Source: Parvicella sp963922585 (GTDB taxonomy: Bacteria > Bacteroidota > Bacteroidia > Flavobacteriales_D > Parvicellaceae). Taken from it: DNA of 7,182 nt. This document shows, one piece after another, positions 1 to 5,000 of this stretch; within the stretch, counting starts at the first letter, position 1; each line of letters starts with the position of its first letter. The stretch lies in contig CAWUIK010000111.1 of NCBI GenBank assembly GCA_963922585.1, forward strand, positions 1 to 7,182, given 5' to 3'. The notes under the pieces are model-generated. The model was not told where the DNA came from, did no database searches, and saw nothing but the letters and a program-made list of their open reading frames with translations. A program made the translations under genes and the position numbers.

Positions 1-149
1 ATTCTATTGTGATCCAACTGAGGAAAATCTGCAAGTAAACCTTGAATCACCTCTGCGGCTAATTCATCAGGTCTTTTAAATTTGAACAGACCTCTTGGTG
101 CTTTTCCCACCGCTGATCTATATCCTGCTACTATATATGCTGTTTTCAT
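1..149 (-). CDS. fadA: Acetyl-CoA acyltransferase (thiolase), N-terminal part only
   Basis: Only the first 49 codons are in the window; the rest lies beyond the left edge. The reading MKTAYIVAGYRSAVGKAPRG is a typical thiolase N-terminus (first beta strand, then an RxxxGK loop), followed by a helix containing PDELAAEVIQGLL. Thiolases cleave 3-ketoacyl-CoA with free CoA to give acetyl-CoA and a shortened acyl-CoA, the last step of beta-oxidation in the cytoplasm. The catalytic Cys near residue 90 and the C-terminal His and Cys lie outside the window, so activity cannot be judged. The ATG at 149-147 is preceded by an A-rich leader with no Shine-Dalgarno motif. The gene is co-directional with the fadN-type gene upstream, which supports a degradative thiolase. 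It is separated from that gene by the S23 gene. A biosynthetic acetyl-CoA acetyltransferase is a less likely alternative. Confidence 0.85.
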   Translation of the reverse strand, partial: MKTAYIVAGYRSAVGKAPRGLFKFKRPDELAAEVIQGLLADFPQLDHNR

Positions 150-169
150 TTTTTTATTTTTTTTATTTT

Positions 170-204
170 AGATTAAAGATTAAAAGACAAAAGATATTAA
201 GACC
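170..204. repeat. Left flanking repeat of the S23 gene (inverted partner of 611-650)
   Basis: On the plus strand the triplet AGA begins at 170, 177, 185, 192 and 200, giving spacings of 7, 8, 7 and 8. The reverse complement of 171-194 matches 618-641 at 20 of 24 positions, including an unbroken 11-base core, TCTTTTGTCTT. The repeat lies in the 63-base gap between the S23 stop codon and the fadA start. It could mark the edge of an inserted cassette or form one arm of a long-range RNA stem around the S23 gene. Confidence 0.6.
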
Positions 205-212
205 AAAAAATC

Positions 213-557
213 CTACTCTAACGTTCTTTTAAAACCTCCAATCATTTTTTGTAATTCATTTATTTTATCTATAAAACTTTGAACTTCTATTTCAAAAAGG
301 TTTGAAGAAATGATTAATTGAGTTTCTAATTCATATGATGAAGCCAAACTAATATCTAAAAATCTACTAAAATCTTTATTAGTTGTTCGACCACTTCCTT
401 CTGCAATATTTGAAGAAATTGAAACAGCTGAGCGACACATCTGACTTTTTAAACCAAATTTTTCTTCAGAAGGCAATTCAGAAGCCAATAAATATAATTC
501 TGTAACCAATTGAATTGATTGCTTCCATATATTTAATTCTCTAAAGTTGTGTTTCAT
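213..557 (-). CDS. Four-helix-bundle protein of the S23/IVP (23S rRNA intervening sequence) family
   Basis: The 114-residue product fits the usual length of this family, about 110-130. The family signatures are present: FRELNIWKQSIQLV at residues 5-18, GLKSQM at 35-40, AVSISSNIAEG at 44-54 and ELETQL at 76-81. All are helical with no membrane segment or signal peptide. The family was first found inside intervening sequences of 23S rRNA genes. It is also scattered as orphan genes in Bacteroidota, and related folds (Avd) serve diversity-generating retroelements. Its biochemical role is not established, and nucleic-acid binding as an oligomer is a common suggestion. The gene lies between fadN (99-base gap) and fadA (63-base gap), where no beta-oxidation function is expected. 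It starts at the ATG at 557 and ends with TAG. It is flanked on both sides by inverted, periodically spaced repeats, so I infer an insertion into the operon. No reverse transcriptase or rRNA is nearby. Confidence 0.88.
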   Translation of the reverse strand: MKHNFRELNIWKQSIQLVTELYLLASELPSEEKFGLKSQMCRSAVSISSNIAEGSGRTTNKDFSRFLDISLASSYELETQLIISSNLFEIEVQSFIDKINELQKMIGGFKRTLE

Positions 558-610
558 TTTATACTGTTTTAATTTCTATTTTAAATTTTATAACCTTTTT
601 TTTATTAAAG

Positions 611-650
611 CCTAGAGTCTTTTGTCTTAAAATCTTGAGTCTTCTAGTCT
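611..650. repeat. Right flanking repeat of the S23 gene (inverted partner of 170-204)
   Basis: On the plus strand TCT begins at 618, 625, 633, 640 and 648, spacings 7, 8, 7 and 8. This is the same rhythm as the AGA series in the left flank, in opposite orientation. Read along the transcribed (minus) strand it is a run of AAGAC-like units starting just after the fadN stop codon at 657-659. The best-matching part is 618-641, which pairs with 171-194 at 20 of 24 positions. It fills much of the gap between fadN and the S23 gene. Confidence 0.6.
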
Positions 651-656
651 GAAAAA

Positions 657-3044
657 TCAATTTCTCAAAATCTTACCTGTCTGCAATATACTTTGAATTC
701 TTTCTAAAGTTTTTTTCTCAGCACACAGTTCTAAAAAGGCTCTTCTTTCTAAATCTAGAAGATATTGTTCTGAAACTTCTGTAGGTTGTGACAAATCTCC
801 ACCACACATTACAAATCCTAATTTTTCAGATATAAGTTTGTCATGTTCAGAAATGTATTTTCCACTCCACATAGAATGAGCTCCAACATATACTATTCCA
901 AGGCCTTCATTTCCATATACTACTATGTCTTTGCGTTTTGCAGGTTGTTGATATCCTTTATTAACCATATTTAAACAAACTTGTTTTGCATATGCTAATT
1001 GATGTGCTCTTGAAACAATCACTTCATCGATTCCTTCTCTATAGTAACCCAATTCGAACGCTTCATAAGCTGAAGTTCCTACTTTTGCTTGACCAACAGT
1101 TAAGAATCTATTTCTTAAATTATTGATTCTCATGTCACCTTCCTTCAAGTCATCATGATTTCTTAGAGCAAATTCTTTGGTTCCTCCACCACCTGGAATC
1201 AAACCAACACCAAATTCTACTAATCCTGTATAAGTTTCTGCATGAGCAATTACTTTATCTGCGTGCAAACACATTTCACAACCTCCACCAAGCGCTAAGT
1301 TGTGAGGTGCAACGATGACTGGAATGGAAGAATAACGTAAACGCATCATTGTGTTTTGGAATGCTCTAATAGCAAAATCCAATTCATCATATTCTTGCTC
1401 TACAGCCATCATAAAGATCATTCCTACATTCGCACCTGCTGAGAAGTTTTCACCTTCATTAGAAATTACAACACCTTTGTATTGATGTTCTTTTTCAGCC
1501 AAATCAATTGCTTTATTGATACCTTCTAATACACCACCACCAATAGTATTCATTTTCGTGTGGAATTCTACATTCAAAATACCATCTCCTAAGTGAATGA
1601 TATGAACATCCGAATTGTGCCAAACGGTATTTGTTTCTCTTAAAGTAGCCAATGAAATTAAATCTTCGGTACCAGGAATTACTTTGTAAATTTCTTCGTT
1701 TATATCGTAATACAATCTATTTCCATTCTCTATTTTATAAAAAGAAGTAATTCCTTTTGCTTGCATGTCGTATACAAATTGAGCAGGTTTTTTACCTAAC
1801 TCTTCCATTTGTGTAATTACTTTTTCAAAACCGATGGCATCCCAAGTTTCGAAAGGTCCCATTTCCCAACCAAAACCTGCTTTAAGCGCATCGTCAATTT
1901 TATATAATTCATCAGAAATTTCTGGAATTCTATTGGTAACATATTGGAAAACACCAGTAAATACACTTCTGTAAAAATCACCTGCTTTGTCTTTTCCAAC
2001 GAAAAGAATTTTAGTTCTTATACCTAAATCAATTTCTTGTTTTGCCGCTTCAAGTGTTGCGAATTTAACTCTTTCTTGAGATCTGTATTCTAAAGTATTT
2101 AAATCTAAAACTAAAATTTCTGATTTTCCATCAGCGTTTTTCACTTTTTTGTAAAAGCCTTGTCCAGTTTTAGAACCTAGCCATTTGTTTTCAACCATTT
2201 TGGAAACAAAAGATGGAATTTCAAAAACCTCTCTTCTTTCGTCATTAGGACAATTATCTTTTACTCCATTAGCAACGTGAACTAAAGTATCTAATCCTAC
2301 CACATCACATGTTCTGAAAGTTGCAGATTTAGGTCTTCCCATCGCAGGTCCAGTGAGTTTGTCTATTTCTTCAACAGTCAATCCCATTTTGGCTACTGTA
2401 TGGAATAAATCCTGAATAGCATATACACCAACTCTATTAGCAATAAATGCAGGCGTATCTTTACATAAAACAGTTGTTTTCCCTAATACTCTTGAACCAT
2501 AATCCATTAAAAACTCAACAACACTCGCATCTGTTTTAGGTGTTGGAATTACTTCTAGCAGTTTCAAATATCTTGGAGGATTGAAGAAATGCGATCCTGC
2601 AAAATTCTTTTGGAAATCTTCACTTCTACCTTCCAACATCATATGTATAGGAATCCCAGATGTGTTAGAAGTAATAAGTGAACCTGGTTTTCTGTATTTC
2701 TCAACATTGTTAAACACAATTTGTTTGATGTCAAGTCTTTCAACAACAACTTCAATAATCCAATCTGCATCTGATATTTTAGACATATCGTCAGTCATAT
2801 TCCCAGTAGTAATTCTAGAAACAAACTTTTTGCTGTAAATTGGAGATGGGTTTGATTTTAAAGCAAAATTTAGCGCATCATCCACTAATTTGTTTCTTGC
2901 TTTTTTGTCTTTAGATTCTTCAGCTTCTTTTGGTACGATGTCCAAAAGCAATACTTCACAACCTACGTTGGCAAAATGACATGCAATTCTGGATCCCATA
3001 ACCCCAGAACCTAAAACAGCCACTTTTTTGATTGATCTTTTCAT
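657..3044 (-). CDS. fadN: Bifunctional 3-hydroxyacyl-CoA dehydrogenase / enoyl-CoA hydratase, FadN type
   Basis: The 795-residue cytoplasmic enzyme hydrates trans-2-enoyl-CoA and oxidises the resulting 3-hydroxyacyl-CoA with NAD+, the two middle steps of beta-oxidation. The N-terminal dehydrogenase has a Rossmann GSGVMG motif at residues 12-17. It also has SNTSG at 126-130, the catalytic His152 in GSHFFNPP, Glu164 and Asn203 in ANRVG. Helical dehydrogenase C-domains follow, about 195-300 and 340-425, the second containing GWEMGPFETWDAIG. The C-terminal crotonase domain, about 475-690, carries the oxyanion-hole segment FSAGANV at 534-540. Both expected acid residues are present: Glu590 in GGGCE and Glu610 in VEFGVGLIPGGGGT. 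The domain order is dehydrogenase then hydratase, as in Bacillus subtilis FadN and opposite to Escherichia coli FadB. The length is close to FadN, so the gene looks complete and active. The ATG at 3044 lies 16 bases after the marR stop codon, so co-transcription with marR is likely. The stop is TGA. Confidence 0.95.
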   Translation of the reverse strand: MKRSIKKVAVLGSGVMGSRIACHFANVGCEVLLLDIVPKEAEESKDKKARNKLVDDALNFALKSNPSPIYSKKFVSRITTGNMTDDMSKISDADWIIEVVVERLDIKQIVFNNVEKYRKPGSLITSNTSGIPIHMMLEGRSEDFQKNFAGSHFFNPPRYLKLLEVIPTPKTDASVVEFLMDYGSRVLGKTTVLCKDTPAFIANRVGVYAIQDLFHTVAKMGLTVEEIDKLTGPAMGRPKSATFRTCDVVGLDTLVHVANGVKDNCPNDERREVFEIPSFVSKMVENKWLGSKTGQGFYKKVKNADGKSEILVLDLNTLEYRSQERVKFATLEAAKQEIDLGIRTKILFVGKDKAGDFYRSVFTGVFQYVTNRIPEISDELYKIDDALKAGFGWEMGPFETWDAIGFEKVITQMEELGKKPAQFVYDMQAKGITSFYKIENGNRLYYDINEEIYKVIPGTEDLISLATLRETNTVWHNSDVHIIHLGDGILNVEFHTKMNTIGGGVLEGINKAIDLAEKEHQYKGVVISNEGENFSAGANVGMIFMMAVEQEYDELDFAIRAFQNTMMRLRYSSIPVIVAPHNLALGGGCEMCLHADKVIAHAETYTGLVEFGVGLIPGGGGTKEFALRNHDDLKEGDMRINNLRNRFLTVGQAKVGTSAYEAFELGYYREGIDEVIVSRAHQLAYAKQVCLNMVNKGYQQPAKRKDIVVYGNEGLGIVYVGAHSMWSGKYISEHDKLISEKLGFVMCGGDLSQPTEVSEQYLLDLERRAFLELCAEKKTLERIQSILQTGKILRN

Positions 3045-3060
3045 TTTTTGTTATTTAATA

Positions 3061-3516
3061 TTAGTTAAAAATTTCATTATTATCAATGATTTCATTAATT
3101 CTCGATATTACTTTGAATGTAGTATCTAATTCTTCCTGAGGTATTTGTTCATATACTTTGTTGTTAAATTTCAATACTATAGTTTTTGCAAGGTCTCTTT
3201 GTTGTTTTCCTTTTTTGGTAAGGAACAGTTTTACAATTCTTTTGTCTTGATCGTCAATTTCTTTTTTTATTAATCCCTTTTCTTCTAAAGATTTAATCAT
3301 TCTAGTTAAGCTTCTGGGTTCCATTCCCATTTTTGGAGCCAATTTGGTTGAGGAAGTTCCTTGCTCTTCTATATTTAATAAAGCATATCCAAGCGCCATT
3401 GACCCCCCAAAAGAACTTGCTTGTAAATTATACATTCTAGAAATATTGTACCAAGCCCATCTGATGTGGAAATCTATAGATTCTTCTTGCCTTATTTTGT
3501 CTTTAAAAACTTTCAC
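3061..3516 (-). CDS. MarR-family transcriptional regulator
   Basis: The 151-residue protein is a typical MarR-type winged helix-turn-helix dimer, of normal family length. The helix-turn-helix spans roughly residues 55-82, with the recognition helix in MEPRSLTRMIKSLEEKGLI. The wing follows at 83-101 and has the conserved DDQDKR pattern (Asp88, Asp91, Arg93), then LTKKG. The flanking N- and C-terminal helices would form the dimer interface. It is the first gene of the likely marR-fadN-S23-fadA operon, so I infer local control of beta-oxidation, perhaps released by an acyl-CoA or fatty acid. The ligand cannot be read from the sequence. Two palindromes upstream (3541-3554 and 3569-3582) are the probable binding sites and suggest autoregulation. 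The start is a GTG at 3516-3514. Upstream in the same frame there is no ATG or GTG before a TAA at 3543-3541, so GTG is the earliest usable start. The stop is TAA. Confidence 0.92.
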   Translation of the reverse strand: MKVFKDKIRQEESIDFHIRWAWYNISRMYNLQASSFGGSMALGYALLNIEEQGTSSTKLAPKMGMEPRSLTRMIKSLEEKGLIKKEIDDQDKRIVKLFLTKKGKQQRDLAKTIVLKFNNKVYEQIPQEELDTTFKVISRINEIIDNNEIFN

Positions 3517-3535
3517 AGTACGAATGTATAAAAAA

Positions 3536-3563
3536 AAATGTTATGCTTGCATACTAAATTCAA
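3536..3563 (-). promoter_or_regulatory. Candidate promoter of the marR-fadN operon
   Basis: On the minus strand a TTG (3563-3561) is followed after 17 bases by TAACATTT (3543-3536). This resembles the Bacteroidota TTG / TAnnTTTG pattern but lacks the final TTG match. The -7-like box ends 20 bases before the GTG start. Operator-like palindrome 1 lies between the two boxes and overlaps the second, an arrangement suited to repression. The match is imperfect and the call is weak. Confidence 0.3.
3541..3554. promoter_or_regulatory. Operator-like palindrome 1 (probable MarR site)
   Basis: TTATGCTTGCATAC is an inverted repeat with 5 of 6 base pairs matching across a two-base centre; only the outermost pair fails. 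It lies 25 bases from the marR start codon and shares 11 of 14 positions with palindrome 2. A site of this size and symmetry beside a marR gene is typical of MarR-dimer operators. Binding is inferred. Confidence 0.6.
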
Positions 3564-3568
3564 AAAAG

Positions 3569-3582
3569 TTATGCACGCATAA
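3569..3582. promoter_or_regulatory. Operator-like palindrome 2 (probable MarR site)
   Basis: TTATGCACGCATAA is a perfect 6+6 inverted repeat around a two-base centre. Its centre is 28 bases from that of palindrome 1. It lies 22 bases before the TACATTTG box that faces the kinase remnant, so a regulator bound here could affect both divergent promoters. Confidence 0.65.
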
Positions 3583-3603
3583 TATTATTAACATTAATTA
3601 ACT

Positions 3604-3611
3604 TACATTTG
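3604..3611 (+). promoter_or_regulatory. Candidate -7 promoter box of the kinase remnant
   Basis: TACATTTG fits the Bacteroidota -7 consensus TAnnTTTG exactly. No TTG is visible at the usual 17-23 bases upstream; that stretch is AT-rich. A transcript would start only a few bases before the ATG at 3625 and the GTG at 3632. The box suggests the promoter has outlived the gene it served. Confidence 0.45.
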
Positions 3612-3631
3612 CGAATCAAAAAAAATGAGAA

Positions 3632-4819
3632 GTGGAACAAACTGAGCCTGTAAATATTGATTTGGAGAAGTTGAGAAATAAATTTGCACAAAGACTAACT
3701 ATATTATTTACAATAACATTTGCTATTTTATCTGTAGCACATTTCAATGTATCTAAGCTAAACTTCTCAACTATGGTTTTGGGTTTTGTGATAGGTTTAG
3801 GATGTTTTATTTACAATTTAATTACTCAAAAGTATAAATTAGTCTATTGGATATTTAGCATTACAGGTGTTGTAGTCACTGGATTATCATTAAATATATT
3901 ACACAATTCAGTTCATTTTGGTGAATTTATTTGGATGTTTTCAGCAATTGTTTTAGCTTTTTTTGGACTAAACAAAAAAGTGGCTTTTTCATTGCTTTTT
4001 TTGGCGTTAATATCTATCACTTATTTTGTATTTTTTAATATAAATAATCACATTGAGTTACTTCAACCTAGAACTTCTTTTCAGAAATTTGCATTATTTG
4101 CTGATGTAATGGTCGGTTTTTTATGTGGAATATATATGATTTATTTAATTTTTGAATTCTACAGTTTGTCTGAAACATCTAATTTTAAAATTAACAATGA
4201 GTTAATTGCACAAAATGAAAGAATTAAGTCTCAAGATGAAGAAAAAACAGTTTTGATATAGGAAGTATATCATCGCGTTAAAAACAATCTTCAAATCATT
4301 ATTTCTTTATTGAGAATGCAAAGCAATTAAATACAAAATCTAGATGCACAAAAACATTTTCAAGAATCGATAAACAGAATTATGAGCATGTCATTAATTC
4401 ATCAAAAATTATATAAAGGAAACTCTCTTGCAAAAATCAATTTGAAAGAATATTTCAATGAATTAATTTTTGAAATAATGGAAACATACAATCAAAATGA
4501 AAAGGTTTCTTATGAAATTGAGATTCAAAATGTAGAATTTTCTCCTGAGCATATTGTTCCATTGGGTTTGTTGATTAATGAATTAACAACAAATTCTATA
4601 AAACACGCATTTATAAATAGTAATGACGGTTTGATTTCTTTAAAAATGCAAAATAAAGACGGGGAAATTTTGATGATTTATAAAGATAATGGACTCTGGA
4701 AAGAGGGTAGTATTGGTAGTTTCGGAACAGACTTAATAGATATGCTGGCTGAGCAAATAAACGCAAAGAAAACTTTTGAAACCAATGAAAGTGGTACGGT
4801 CAACCATTTTTCATGGTAG
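3632..4819 (+). pseudogene. Six-TM sensor histidine kinase (HisKA_2 family), broken by two in-frame stop codons
   Basis: One continuous frame of 395 sense or stop codons encodes a membrane histidine kinase. Six hydrophobic segments lie at about residues 21-38, 45-64, 69-90, 96-113, 116-135 and 153-177. A short coiled-coil linker, about 180-205, follows. The HisKA_2 H-box reads EVYHRVKNNLQIIISLL, with the acceptor His codon at 4271-4273. The HATPase domain retains its N-box, LLINELTTNSIKHAF, then YKDNG, then SFGTDLI, and ends in GTVNHFSW. The frame is cut at codon 210 by TAG (4259-4261) and at codon 233 by TAA (4328-4330). The homology runs on across both, so these look like point mutations, perhaps from AAG and GAA. 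The pieces left are a 209-residue membrane part without a kinase core and, from the ATG at 4382, a 145-residue ATPase part without the H-box. The frame opens just after a TGA at 3626-3628 and has only a GTG start (3632), while an ATG at 3625 is out of frame. The original signal and partner regulator are unknown, and no response regulator is adjacent. Confidence 0.85.
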
Positions 4820-4914
4820 ATAACCATTCAATAAATAGATATTTTAAAAATCTTTGTGACAAAATGACATTTTATTCAAAAAGGAATGATTTATGACTCA
4901 ATAGGTTTTCTATA

Positions 4915-4939
4915 TTGAATTTTTGAGAATAAAATTCAA
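4915..4939. repeat. Perfect 9-bp AT-rich hairpin upstream of secA
   Basis: TTGAATTTT (4915-4923) and AAAATTCAA (4931-4939) are exact reverse complements around a seven-base loop. The stem has a single G-C pair and is followed by A residues on the plus strand, with no T-tract on either side, so it is not a classical intrinsic terminator. It sits in the 181-base gap between the kinase remnant and secA, about 30 bases before the candidate secA promoter box. It could be a protein-binding palindrome or a chance product of AT-rich DNA. I see no gene in this gap. Confidence 0.4.
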
Positions 4940-4968
4940 AAAAAATGATATTAAAAGAACAATTAACC

Positions 4969-4976
4969 TAAATTTG
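4969..4976 (+). promoter_or_regulatory. Candidate -7 promoter box of secA
   Basis: TAAATTTG matches TAnnTTTG and ends 24 bases before the secA ATG, giving a short A-rich leader. No TTG -33 element is visible at the usual distance, as for the box at 3604-3611. The leader has no Shine-Dalgarno motif, which is normal in Bacteroidota. Confidence 0.5.
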
Positions 4977-5000
4977 CAGGTTACTAAGAAACACAAAAAT

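Noticed and set aside
213..557. Diversity-generating retroelement accessory protein (Avd)
   Set aside because: The fold is related, but there is no reverse transcriptase, template repeat or variable repeat in the window, and the signature fits the S23/IVP branch.
1817..1999. Minus-strand open frame of 60 codons inside fadN
   Set aside because: It is a different frame of the same strand across the conserved fadN coding sequence, with no independent start context.
2581..2838. Plus-strand open frame of 85 codons
   Set aside because: It lies antisense within the well-conserved dehydrogenase domain of fadN and resembles no known protein; it is a shadow frame.
3344..3601. Plus-strand open frame of 85 codons
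   Set aside because: It is antisense to marR and runs through the operator region; it has no recognisable motifs.
4259..4330. Stop-codon reassignment or programmed readthrough in the kinase frame
   Set aside because: Neighbouring genes end in TAG (S23), TAA (marR) and TGA (fadN), so all three act as stops here. Two different stops 23 codons apart fit decay better than recoding.
4803..4827. Intrinsic terminator after the kinase remnant (ACCAT/ATGGT pairs at 4803-4817 or 4813-4827)
   Set aside because: The competing stems have only five base pairs, and no T-tract follows.
4915..4939. Rho-independent terminator
   Set aside because: The hairpin is perfect, but it has a single G-C pair and A residues, not T residues, follow it on the plus strand.
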